Assembly (NCBI GenBank): GCA_035495315.1
Contig: DATJGF010000142.1
Coordinates: 49,072-113,071 of the forward strand
DNA length: 64,000 nucleotides
Source of the DNA: DATJGF01 sp035495315
Lineage (GTDB): Bacteria; Verrucomicrobiota; Verrucomicrobiia; Limisphaerales; UBA8199
Direction of reading: 5' to 3'
A program made the position numbers and the translations under genes. Positions 16,785 to 24,946 of this stretch are shown here, piece by piece (within the stretch, counting starts at the first letter, position 1; each line of letters starts with the position of its first letter). The notes beneath the pieces are model-generated. The model made no database searches, was not told the origin of the DNA, and saw nothing but the letters and a program-made list of their open reading frames with translations.

Positions 16785-18196
16785 ACCTCGACGACAGTTT
16801 GGTACAAATCATTCGCCAAACACCCCTGTTTGAGGGGCTCAAGGACGATCAGCTCGATTGCATTCAGTGCGGCGAAGTTATTGAAGTGGCGCCGGGCACT
16901 ATACTCGTAGAGGCGAACGCCCCCGCCGAGTTTTTCTTCCTGAACCTGGAAGGCGAAGTTCGCATCTCCCGTCGATATGATAACCAGGAGGTGTTGCTGG
17001 CCGTGAACAAGCCGGGCATGTTTATGGGCGAGATACCGCTGCTGCTGAATGCCCCATGGCACGCGATGGTCCGGGTCTCCAAGCCCTCGCGCTTGTTTCG
17101 CCTCAATCAGGACAATTTCTGGAAGATGCTTAGCACGTGCCATTCAGTGGCCCGGGAACTCTTCAGAACAGCGGCTAATCGCCTGCGAAATCTCGAGGGC
17201 TACTCTCATCAGCGCCAGAAGCTCGTTTCTTTAGGCACAATGGCCGCCGGTTTGGCCCATGAATTGAACAACCCGGCTGCGGCGGCCCGCCGCGCCGCCG
17301 CGCAACTGCAGCAAACTGTCGGTTCCGTGCAGTCGCTCATCTGCCAGCTTGGCAAAGTCTTGAAAGGTGATGACTGGGAAAATCTGCTGGCAGCGGAACA
17401 GGATGCAACGCGTCGGTTGAACGAAGCCACTCCACTGGACTCACTCACCCGAAGCGATCGCGAGGAAGCGTTGGCCCAATGGCTCGCTGAGCACGATATT
17501 CCCGAAGGTTGGACACTGGCCTCCAGTTTCGTCAACGCCGGCCTGGACCCCGATTGGCTGAAGGCAGTCACGGCAAAGCTGATGCCAAATAGCCATGCCG
17601 TCGCGCTTAATTGGCTCGATTCGCGCCTGACACTGCATTCGTTGTTGAAACTCGTCGACCAAAGCACCAGCCGGGTTGCCGATCTGGTTAAGGCGATTAA
17701 ATCGTATACCCACATGGACGAATCGCCGATGCAGGAGATCGATGTCCATGACGGCATTGAGAGCACGCTGACGATGCTGGGCTACAAACTCAAGAAAGTG
17801 CAGGTCGTCCGGGCTTTTGATCGCTCGGCGCCAAGGATCCTGGCCTATGGCAGTGAATTAAACCAGGTTTGGACCAACCTAATCGACAATGCGATCGATG
17901 CAGTCGATGGCACCGGCAAGATCTGCATCGGCACTTTCCAGGAAGATAATCAACTGGTTGTGGAGATCGTCGATAACGGGCGCGGGATACTGCCCGAGAT
18001 CCAGGCGCGAATTTTCGAGCCATTTTTTACCACGAAAGGCGTCGGCTCGGGAACTGGTTTGGGCTTGCTGATCAGCAACCGGATCGTTGCCAACCGCCAT
18101 GGGGGCGAGATCGAATTTGAATCCAAGCCTGGCGAGACCCGCTTCAAAGTGCGTCTGCCGCTTACTCGCAGTCCTGCCGCTAACGATCCTCCTTAG
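16781..18196 (+). CDS. Cyclic-nucleotide-domain sensor histidine kinase
   Basis: 471 residues, no membrane span. Residues 12-135 are a cNMP-binding fold (FLNLEGEVRISR, FMGEIPLLLNAPW), but the phosphate-binding Arg expected after the GE turn is replaced by Trp-His, so the ligand may not be a cyclic nucleotide. The H box is MAAGLAHELNNPAAA with His160. A roughly 110-residue helical insert separates the two dimerisation helices. HATPase motifs are NLIDNAIDAV, DNGRGI and GSGTGLGL. It overlaps the receiver-flavoprotein gene by four bases, so this soluble kinase very likely phosphorylates that receiver. Confidence 0.88.
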   Translation: MNLDDSLVQIIRQTPLFEGLKDDQLDCIQCGEVIEVAPGTILVEANAPAEFFFLNLEGEVRISRRYDNQEVLLAVNKPGMFMGEIPLLLNAPWHAMVRVSKPSRLFRLNQDNFWKMLSTCHSVARELFRTAANRLRNLEGYSHQRQKLVSLGTMAAGLAHELNNPAAAARRAAAQLQQTVGSVQSLICQLGKVLKGDDWENLLAAEQDATRRLNEATPLDSLTRSDREEALAQWLAEHDIPEGWTLASSFVNAGLDPDWLKAVTAKLMPNSHAVALNWLDSRLTLHSLLKLVDQSTSRVADLVKAIKSYTHMDESPMQEIDVHDGIESTLTMLGYKLKKVQVVRAFDRSAPRILAYGSELNQVWTNLIDNAIDAVDGTGKICIGTFQEDNQLVVEIVDNGRGILPEIQARIFEPFFTTKGVGSGTGLGLLISNRIVANRHGGEIEFESKPGETRFKVRLPLTRSPAANDPP

Positions 18197-18268
18197 CGCC
18201 TCGACGGAACCTGTGTTATCCTAAACTTCGTTCGCACTTCACCTGGATACTTGTAATTTGCCTGATTC

Positions 18269-21200
18269 ATGAGCACCGGTTTGCAGGAACGTGAAGGCGT
18301 CGTCGGGATTCTTAATTCTCAAGAACTCCCCTCGCAACGCACGGATACGCCGCAAGAGGACCGACAGTGGGCCGAGGCGGTGCTGGCGGGCGAAAAACGA
18401 GTGTTGGAAATGATCGCCGGAGGCAGCGGTCTGTGCTCGATCCTCGATACGTTATGCAAGGTGGCCGAGGAAATATCGTCGGATTCACTATGCTCGATCC
18501 TGTTATTGGATGCGAAAGGCGAGCGACTTTGTCACGGCGCGGCTCCCAGCCTTCCGAAGAGCTACACCGATCAGTTTTATGGCCGTGAAATCGCTACCTG
18601 CTGGGGCCCCTGCGGCGCGGCGGCCTTTCGCAAGCAGCAAGTCATCGCCGCTGATATCGGCAAGGACCCGTTATGGGAGGGCTGCAGCGATCTGGTGCTG
18701 GCCCATGGACTGCGGGCCTGCTGGTCGACTCCAATATTTTCCTCGGACGGCAACGTCCTGGGCACTTTCGCGATATTGTCACGCGAACCCTGCCGACCAC
18801 AGCCAAAAGATCAAAAACTCATCGAACGCTTTACGCATCTGGCCAGCATCGCGATCGAGCGCTCGCGAAGCGAGGAGGCTCTGCGGCGAAGCGAGGCTTA
18901 CCTCGCAGAAGCACAGCGACTGAGCCAAACCGGGAGTTTCGGCTGGAACGTCTCCACTGGCGAGTTGATCTGGTCAACGGAGACTTTTCGCATCCTGGGA
19001 TATGAACGCACCTTGAAACCCAACCTCGAAATGGTCCTGCAACGGGTCCATCCCCACGACTTAGCCCTCGTCCAGGAGAAGATCAAGGTAGCGTCGCGCG
19101 AGGCCACCAGTCTTGATTTTGAACATCGTCTGGTGATGCCCGACACCTCCATCAAGCACGTCCACGTCATCGCGCATGCCGTGCGCAATAATTGTAAGGC
19201 AATTGAATTCGTCGGTGCTCTCATGGACGTGACAGAGCGGAAACTCGCCGAGGCTTTGGTTACCGGGGAAAAGCGCCTGTTGGAAAGAATTGCCAGGGGA
19301 GGCGCACTTTCGCCGATACTCGATGCGCTCTGCCGCTATGGAGAACAGCTGTCCGGAAACGTTCTAGTTTCGATCCTTCTGGTCAGTCCTGATGGCAAGA
19401 CCCTGCGGCATGGCGCAGCTCCCAGCCTCCCCAAGAGTTACACGGAGGCCATTGACGGCGGGGCCATCGGACCTAACGCCGGTTCGTGTGGAACTGCCGT
19501 TTACAGGAAGGAACCCGTTTTTGTTTCTGATATTCAGACTGACCCGCTCTGGGCTCAATATTCCAATCTCGCCCTATCGCATGGACTTCGGGCGTGCTGG
19601 TCCGCGCCGATTTTCTCCACTGCTCGCGAGGTGATGGGGACTTTCGCACTTTATTCTCGCGAAGCGGGCGATCCCACGCCCGAACAGCGTACTATTATCG
19701 AGCAAATGACCCACTTGGCGGCTGTCGCCATCGAGCGCGAACGAGCCGAAGAAGCCCTGCGGCGAAGCGAATCGCGATTTGAAGGAATTCTCGAAATCGC
19801 TGACGACGCGATTATCTCGGTGGATTCCAGCCAGCGGGTGGTTCTCTTTAATCAGGGCGCCGAGAAAGTGTTTGGTTACGAGGCGACGGAAGTAATTGGC
19901 CAGCCACTTGCGCTCCTGCTGCCGCAACGATTCGCCCAGGCGCACCGAAAGCATCTCGAGGAATTTGCAGACTCGCCACATGTGTCACGCACGATGGCTG
20001 AGCGCCGTGAAGTTTTCGGCCGGCGCAAGGATGGACGGGAATTCCCTGCCGAAGCCTCGATTTCCAAACTGAAGCTGGGTGAGGAGGTAATCTTTACAGT
20101 CATCTTGCGTGATATCACGGAACGCAAGCAGGCAGCGGAAACTCTCCGCGCGTCGGAGCAAGTCGCGCGCGGTCAGACCGAGGCCCTCACTCGCACGTTG
20201 GATGCATTGGCGAAAGAATCCGCTCCCGACAGATTGGTGGAGCATGTCTTACGGACCATAACTCAACAGTTGGAGGCGCACAGCAGCAGCATTTGGCTGA
20301 GAAATGAGGAGACCGGTTTGGTCAGTTTTGAATTCGCTTTTGAAGAGGGCAAGCTGATCGCCAAGTCGGACGCCGACCTGGCAAGAATCAGTCCGACCCT
20401 GAAAATCGAAGATGTCTGGTTTTGGCCCCAGGTTTTTCGTACCGGCAAACCCAGCGTTTTGGAGGATATTCGCCAGGGGCCTTCATTTCCGTGGCGCGAG
20501 CACGTCCTGTCTCTCGGTGTCATTACGATCCTCATCGTCCCGATGCTGATCGCCGGCGAGGTCCAAGGTATCGTAGGTATTCGCTTTAAACAGAAACGCT
20601 CGTTTCGCGCCGAGGAAATGGACCTGGCACAGGCCTTGGCTCACCAGGCCATGCTGGCTTGCCAACTCCGGCGCCTCTCCCGTCAAAGCCGCCAGGCCGC
20701 TGTTGTTGCCGAGCGCAACCGCATGGCCCGTGATATTCATGATACTCTGGCGCAGGGATTCACTGGCGTTATCGTCCAGTTGGAGGCGGTCGAGGAAGCA
20801 ATATCCAAGGGACTAACAGCCAAAGCCGGTGAGTTTCTCGCACGCGCCGGCGCGCTAGCGCGCGAAAGTCTCCAGGAGGCGCGGCGCTCCGTCCGGGCGC
20901 TCCGCCCACAGAGCTTGGAGGAAAATGACCTTTGTCAAGCACTGCAGCACCTGATTAAGAAGATGACAGCCGGCACTAATGTCCAGGCGGAGTTCAGTGT
21001 CTGGGGTCAGCAGCCGGAGCTCCCGCCAGAGTGGGAAGAGAATCTGTTGCGCATTGGACAGGAAGTTCTAACCAACGTATTACGCCATGCGCACGCCACC
21101 AGGTTTAAGACCCGCATCGCCTTCGAGAAGGAGGAGATTCATTTGAATCTCAGCGACAACGGGAAGGGATTCGATTCCGCACGTCGCCATGATGGTTTCG

Positions 21201-21331
21201 GTCTGCACGGAATCAGAGAACGCGTCAAAGCGATGGGAGGACGATTGTCGATAGAAAGCGGCCGGGACGAAGGAACAGCCATTTCGATTATTCTGCCCCT
21301 TACAAACACTGTGGAGACCGTTACATCATGA
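18269..21331 (+). CDS. Multi-GAF/PAS NarX-type sensor histidine kinase
   Basis: 1020 residues, cytoplasmic. Order: GAF about 40-195, PAS about 215-325, GAF about 335-490, PAS about 500-620, GAF about 640-790, HisKA_3 with His824 in ARDIHDTLAQG, and HATPase to the end (EVLTNVLRHAHA, DNGKGF). The first two GAF domains are clear duplicates: both carry HGAAPSLPKSYT and RACWS(T/A)PIFS. Conserved Cys residues in each GAF (GPCG/GSCG, ACWS) may bear on ligand or redox sensing. The NarL-type regulator begins inside its stop codon, identifying the partner. It lies 72 bases after the preceding kinase. NarX-like kinases respond to small molecules; the signal here is unknown. Confidence 0.92.
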   Translation: MSTGLQEREGVVGILNSQELPSQRTDTPQEDRQWAEAVLAGEKRVLEMIAGGSGLCSILDTLCKVAEEISSDSLCSILLLDAKGERLCHGAAPSLPKSYTDQFYGREIATCWGPCGAAAFRKQQVIAADIGKDPLWEGCSDLVLAHGLRACWSTPIFSSDGNVLGTFAILSREPCRPQPKDQKLIERFTHLASIAIERSRSEEALRRSEAYLAEAQRLSQTGSFGWNVSTGELIWSTETFRILGYERTLKPNLEMVLQRVHPHDLALVQEKIKVASREATSLDFEHRLVMPDTSIKHVHVIAHAVRNNCKAIEFVGALMDVTERKLAEALVTGEKRLLERIARGGALSPILDALCRYGEQLSGNVLVSILLVSPDGKTLRHGAAPSLPKSYTEAIDGGAIGPNAGSCGTAVYRKEPVFVSDIQTDPLWAQYSNLALSHGLRACWSAPIFSTAREVMGTFALYSREAGDPTPEQRTIIEQMTHLAAVAIERERAEEALRRSESRFEGILEIADDAIISVDSSQRVVLFNQGAEKVFGYEATEVIGQPLALLLPQRFAQAHRKHLEEFADSPHVSRTMAERREVFGRRKDGREFPAEASISKLKLGEEVIFTVILRDITERKQAAETLRASEQVARGQTEALTRTLDALAKESAPDRLVEHVLRTITQQLEAHSSSIWLRNEETGLVSFEFAFEEGKLIAKSDADLARISPTLKIEDVWFWPQVFRTGKPSVLEDIRQGPSFPWREHVLSLGVITILIVPMLIAGEVQGIVGIRFKQKRSFRAEEMDLAQALAHQAMLACQLRRLSRQSRQAAVVAERNRMARDIHDTLAQGFTGVIVQLEAVEEAISKGLTAKAGEFLARAGALARESLQEARRSVRALRPQSLEENDLCQALQHLIKKMTAGTNVQAEFSVWGQQPELPPEWEENLLRIGQEVLTNVLRHAHATRFKTRIAFEKEEIHLNLSDNGKGFDSARRHDGFGLHGIRERVKAMGGRLSIESGRDEGTAISIILPLTNTVETVTS

Positions 21332-22029
21332 TCACCGAATCCAACGCACAAAACCACTCACCCGGTTCGACGCCTTCCAGCTCCCGCTCTGGATCGAGAA
21401 GCGCCAGCGCCGACAAAATTCGCGTACTCATTGCCGACGACCACGTCACCGTGACCGCGGGATTGGCGTCGATTATTGGCATGCAATCGGACATGATGGT
21501 CATCGCGGAGGCCGCCAATGGCCGCGAAGCGGTTGAGCTTTGGCGCAACCACCAGCCGGACGTGACGCTACTGGATCTCCGCATGCCGGTTTTGGATGGG
21601 GTCGGTGCCATCATTGAGATCCACAAACATGACCCTGCCGCACGAGTCATCGTGCTGACCACTTACGACACCGATAATGAGATCTATCGAGCGATTAAAG
21701 CCGGAGCCAAGGGCTACGTCCTTAAGGACGCCCGCCGGGAGGAGTTGCTCGACTGCATCCGTCGCGTGAGTCGCGGCGAAACCTCTATTCCCCAATCACT
21801 AGTGGAAAAACTCGCCGCTGGCGTCAGTAGCGAAACCCTCACTGGGCGGGAACTGGACGTATTGACGCTGCTGGCCTGCGGGAAAAGTAACAAGGAAATT
21901 GGCGCGAATCTCTACATCAGCGAAACCACAGTTAAAGCTCACCTGCGCAGTATCTTCACCAAGCTGAACGTACTGAGCCGAACCGAAGCTATCGCAGCCG
22001 CAAGCCGCCGTGGCCTGGTCCAACTGTAA
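21328..22029 (+). CDS. NarL/FixJ-family response regulator
   Basis: 233 residues. A 28-residue Ser-rich leader precedes a receiver with Asp37-Asp38, phospho-acceptor Asp83 in LLDLRMPVLDG, Thr in VLTTYD and Lys in YVLKDA. The LuxR-type helix-turn-helix reads LTGRELDVLTLLACGKSNKEI then ISETTVKAHLRSIFTKL. It overlaps the GAF/PAS kinase by four bases (ATGA), so the pair is translated together. It ends the signalling block and lies upstream of the co-directional stress gene cluster, which is therefore a candidate regulon. That link is inferred from position only. Confidence 0.95.
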   Translation: MITESNAQNHSPGSTPSSSRSGSRSASADKIRVLIADDHVTVTAGLASIIGMQSDMMVIAEAANGREAVELWRNHQPDVTLLDLRMPVLDGVGAIIEIHKHDPAARVIVLTTYDTDNEIYRAIKAGAKGYVLKDARREELLDCIRRVSRGETSIPQSLVEKLAAGVSSETLTGRELDVLTLLACGKSNKEIGANLYISETTVKAHLRSIFTKLNVLSRTEAIAAASRRGLVQL

Positions 22030-22050
22030 GTAGACTTCGGCTGCAAAGGG

Positions 22051-22254
22051 TCAGACTGGGTCCAAATGCCGAAATCCGAAGGTCAAAGGCCCAAGAAATC
22101 CTAAATTCGAACCCAAATCGGCAGATTTCCCCGTTCGGGTTTCGGATCTCGGATCTTTCGGCCTTCGGATCTTCCGCCGCGCCTCATAGAGGCGATTCAT
22201 CTCTCGGCAGAATGCAAATCGAATGACACCGGTACTAACGCGTTTGCGATACAT
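22051..22254 (-). CDS. Possible 67-residue basic protein
   Basis: The minus strand has AGAAGGAGGT (an almost ideal Shine-Dalgarno) six bases before an ATG at 22252-22254. The first 30 residues are basic, with an RFAFCREMNRLYEARRKIR segment; the rest is translated from the degenerate TCGGATCT repeat. No family is recognised. It could be a real small gene whose 3' half was replaced by repeat sequence, or chance. It is antisense to its neighbours on both sides. Confidence 0.25.
   Translation of the reverse strand: MYRKRVSTGVIRFAFCREMNRLYEARRKIRRPKDPRSETRTGKSADLGSNLGFLGPLTFGFRHLDPV
22127..22173. repeat. Degenerate TTCGGATCT direct repeats
   Basis: TTCGGATCT at 22141-22149, CGGATCT at 22150-22156 and TTCGGATCT again at 22164-22172 sit in a TTCGG-rich stretch. 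Similar AATCC/TTCGAA-type sequence occurs near 1.8 kb. Non-coding low-complexity repeat. Confidence 0.5.
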
Positions 22255-22386
22255 CAAACGACCTCCTTCTAAGGGAGTAGAAGGACTTCGTTCCTCGGCA
22301 GCAGGAAATTCAATCCTTGTGGCCAATGGCGTATTGGGCGGCTCGGCTCGATTTTGATTCCGGCAATCAAGTACGGACCCAGGAAT

Positions 22387-23100
22387 ATGAGCGCGAGTTC
22401 AACAGATAGAGGACTTCTGACACCGCAAAATTGCTGCGTTGTATTTATCGATCACCAGCCACAGATGTTTTTCGGCGTCGCGAGCAGCGATCGACAAGCT
22501 CTGCTTAACAACGTCCTGGTGCTGGCTAAGGCGGGCAAAATCTTCGGCGTTCCTGCGATTCTTACAGCCATTGAATCGAGTGCTTTTAGTGGAAACATCA
22601 TCCCCCAACTCCTGGAATTGTTTCCTGGTCAGGTCCCCATCGAACGCACCAGCATAAATGCCTGGGACAGTAAGGAGTTCATGTCGGCGGTCAAGAAGAC
22701 GGGTCGAAGAAATTTTGTCATCTCGGCGCTTTGGAGCGAGGCTTGCCTGGCGTTTCCGGCCCTGCAGATGTTGGAAGAGGGGTACGGCATTTATGCGGTC
22801 GAAGACGCTTCAGGCGGTACGAGTCAAACGGCCCATGCCGCGGCCATTCGCCGCATAGAACAGGCGGGGGCAGTTTCATTGACCGCGTTGCAGGTACTCC
22901 TTGAATTCCAGCGCGATTGGGCCAGGCGAGACCATTACGAGGAAGTAATGGCGGTAGTGAAGGAGCACTGCGGGGCCTATGGCCAGTGCGTCGAATACGC
23001 TGCGACTATGGTCCAAAGGGAAGCTCCGCGACTCGCAGGTAATATTCTTGAGGCCACTGATTCACTGGGTTCCGCAGCCCTGACGCACTGCAAGGATTAA
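22387..23100 (+). CDS. Isochorismatase-family (cysteine) hydrolase
   Basis: About 237 residues. The Asp nucleophile activator lies in VVFIDHQPQMFFG, and the catalytic Cys in ALWSEACLAFPALQMLEEGY, followed by a VEDASGGTS segment with the usual non-proline cis-peptide neighbourhood. The family includes isochorismatase, nicotinamidase and ureide hydrolases. The catalytic Lys is not obvious. Substrate unknown. The ATG at 22387 is chosen over an upstream TTG. C-terminal residues 190-237 extend past the core and may be a helical tail. It is the first gene of the co-directional stress cluster. Confidence 0.82.
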   Translation: MSASSTDRGLLTPQNCCVVFIDHQPQMFFGVASSDRQALLNNVLVLAKAGKIFGVPAILTAIESSAFSGNIIPQLLELFPGQVPIERTSINAWDSKEFMSAVKKTGRRNFVISALWSEACLAFPALQMLEEGYGIYAVEDASGGTSQTAHAAAIRRIEQAGAVSLTALQVLLEFQRDWARRDHYEEVMAVVKEHCGAYGQCVEYAATMVQREAPRLAGNILEATDSLGSAALTHCKD

Positions 23101-23225
23101 GAAACCAGCTGGCGAATGTAATAGCTACACACCTCCGACAACAGCTTTGCCAGCAGGACGCATAACTGAGTCGGTTTGGATAACAGCAGTATGAGAAAAG
23201 AAGACCCAAAGAAAGGAACAGCTCG

Positions 23226-24047
23226 ATGAGCACGATCAGGACGAAGGACGGAACGGACATTTACTACAGAGACTGGGGCTCTGGTCAACCGGTGGTCTTC
23301 AGCCACGGCTGGCCTTTGACCGGGGATGCGTTCGAAGATCAGATGTTTTTTCTCGCATCGCGTGGTTATCGCTGCATCGCCCACGACCGCCGAGGCCACG
23401 GCCGCTCGAGCCAGCCCTGGCAAGGTAACGATATGGACACGTATGCGGACGATCTCGCCGCCTTAACCGAAGCGCTCGATTTGAAGAACGCCGTTCATGT
23501 AGGCCACTCCACAGGTGGCGGCGAGGTCGCTCGCTACATCGGCCGCCACGGTACCCGCCGAGTCGCCAAGGCGGTGTTGATCGGCGCCGTGCCGCCATTG
23601 ATGCTCAAAACCGAGGCGAATCCCGGCGGTCTTCCGATCGAGACGTTCGATCAGATTCGCGCTGGCGTCATCGCTGACCGCTCCCAATTCTTCAAAGATC
23701 TCACATTGCCGTTCTATGGCTACAACCGCCCCGGAGCCAAAATCTCGCAAGGAGTACGCGACTCCTTTTGGCTCCAAGGCATGATGGCTGGATTCCCCGC
23801 GGCTTACTTTTGCATCAAAGCGTTTTCCGAGACAGACCTGAGCGAAGACCTGAAAACTTTTGATGTGCCGACCCTGGTATTGCATGGCGACGACGACCAG
23901 ATCGTCCCGATTGGCGCCTCAGCGCTACGCTCCGCAAAGCTGATTAAGAACGCAACGCTGAAGGTTTACAAAGGGGCGCCACACGGCCTGTGCACAACGT
24001 TAAAGGACCAAGTCAATCAGGACCTGTTGGTGTTCATCAAAAACTGA
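23226..24047 (+). CDS. Alpha/beta hydrolase, cofactor-free haloperoxidase/arylesterase type
   Basis: 273 residues. The triad is visible: Ser in VGHSTGGGEVARYIGRHG, Asp in LHGDDDQIVP and His in GAPHGL. SHGWPLTGDAFEDQM near 30-44 forms the oxyanion region, and HDRRGHGRSSQPW near 57 is typical of non-haem chloroperoxidases of the CPO-F/esterase group. These hydrolyse esters and can make peracids from peroxide and carboxylates. A good AAGGA ribosome-binding site precedes the ATG at 23226. No signal peptide, so cytoplasmic. It is 125 bases after the isochorismatase-like gene and 24 bases before a second hydrolase. Confidence 0.9.
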   Translation: MSTIRTKDGTDIYYRDWGSGQPVVFSHGWPLTGDAFEDQMFFLASRGYRCIAHDRRGHGRSSQPWQGNDMDTYADDLAALTEALDLKNAVHVGHSTGGGEVARYIGRHGTRRVAKAVLIGAVPPLMLKTEANPGGLPIETFDQIRAGVIADRSQFFKDLTLPFYGYNRPGAKISQGVRDSFWLQGMMAGFPAAYFCIKAFSETDLSEDLKTFDVPTLVLHGDDDQIVPIGASALRSAKLIKNATLKVYKGAPHGLCTTLKDQVNQDLLVFIKN

Positions 24048-24071
24048 CCTCAATTAAATAAATTACTGCTT

Positions 24072-24836
24072 ATGACTAATACATCTGATTCAAATTCACA
24101 AACGATAGTCCTCGTTCACGGCGGCTTTGTCGACGGCTCCGGCTGGGAAGCCGTTTACAACATCCTTAAGAAAGAAGGTTACGTTGTGAACGTGGTTCAA
24201 AATCCAACCACATCGTTGGAGGACGACGTTGCCGTCACTCAGCGAATCATAAACGGCAGCGAGGGTCACGTCATCCTGGTGGGCCATTCTTACGGCGGCG
24301 CCGTGATCACAGAGGCCGGCAATCATCCAAAGGTAACTGGCCTCGTCTATATCACAGCCTTTGCGCCGGACAAGGGCGAGTCGGTAGCAGCACTGATTAA
24401 AGATCCGCCACCCGGTGCCCCCGTTCCGCCGATTCGGCCGCCCATCGATGGCTTTCTTTTTCTCGATAAGTCCAAATTTGCTGCATCATTCGCGGCGGAT
24501 GTCGATAAAGAAAAAGCCGCCTTTATGGCCGACTCTCAGGTCCCTTGGGGCGTCGCTGCGCTTAGTGGCACAATTAGCGAACCGGCTTGGAGAACCAAGC
24601 CAACTTGGTATCTGGTGGCCACAGAGGATAAGATGATTCCACCTCCAGCGCAGCGTTTCATGTCCCAGCGCGCCGGCGCGAACGTCGTCGAGGTGGCCGG
24701 CAGCCATGCAATTTATGTATCGCAACCTGGTGCAGTCGCCTCGTTGATTAAAGACGCCGCGGAAGCAGTAAGCAAGAGGCCCTTCGCCGCGGAAAACGAA
24801 CGCGCCTCAGCCCCCCAGACAGCTGCCATCAGATGA
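24072..24836 (+). CDS. Alpha/beta hydrolase, salicylate-esterase/pyrethroid-hydrolase-like
   Basis: 254 residues. VLVHGGFVDGSGWEAVYNIL near 13-32 is the oxyanion region, the nucleophile Ser lies in LVGHSYGGAVITEAG, an acidic residue follows in LVATEDKMIPP and the His in AGSHAIYVSQP. The pattern matches small plant-MES-like and bacterial pyrethroid-hydrolase-like esterases often annotated only as alpha/beta hydrolase. Cytoplasmic, no signal peptide. Its stop overlaps by four bases (ATGA) a short SDR-like remnant, suggesting an SDR gene was once translationally coupled here. Confidence 0.85.
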   Translation: MTNTSDSNSQTIVLVHGGFVDGSGWEAVYNILKKEGYVVNVVQNPTTSLEDDVAVTQRIINGSEGHVILVGHSYGGAVITEAGNHPKVTGLVYITAFAPDKGESVAALIKDPPPGAPVPPIRPPIDGFLFLDKSKFAASFAADVDKEKAAFMADSQVPWGVAALSGTISEPAWRTKPTWYLVATEDKMIPPPAQRFMSQRAGANVVEVAGSHAIYVSQPGAVASLIKDAAEAVSKRPFAAENERASAPQTAAIR

Positions 24837-24910
24837 ATACGGACTCGAAGAAACTCTCAGCAAAGGTCGCACTCGTCACCGGCGATTCGCGCAGCATCGG
24901 TACGGTCTAA
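24833..24910 (+). pseudogene. 25-codon remnant of a short-chain dehydrogenase
   Basis: The frame starts at an ATG overlapping the preceding stop and ends at TAA (24908-24910). Its peptide reads like the first 25 residues of an SDR: a start MNTDSKKL, then VALVTGDSRSIG, the Rossmann TGxxxxIG motif. The intact SDR 36 bases downstream starts MNTHSMKL with VAVVTGASKGIG. The match over the first 23 positions suggests the remnant is a collapsed tandem duplicate or the scar of a replaced SDR. A translated leader is also possible. It is too short to have enzymatic function. Confidence 0.7.
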
Positions 24911-24946
24911 GTTCACACTTACACTCAATTAAGAAAACAAAGGCAT

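Larger units (their letters stand above)
22030..22386. other. Intergenic region between the NarL regulator and the isochorismatase-like gene
   Basis: 357 bases. It contains a degenerate TCGGATCT repeat block (22127-22173) and a low-confidence minus-strand small open frame with a strong ribosome-binding site (22051-22254). No clear plus-strand promoter for the downstream cluster was recognised by eye, though one is expected here. Confidence 0.5.

Noticed and set aside
22127..22173. CRISPR or VNTR locus at the TCGGATCT repeats
   Set aside because: Units are only 7-9 bases, irregular, and few in number.
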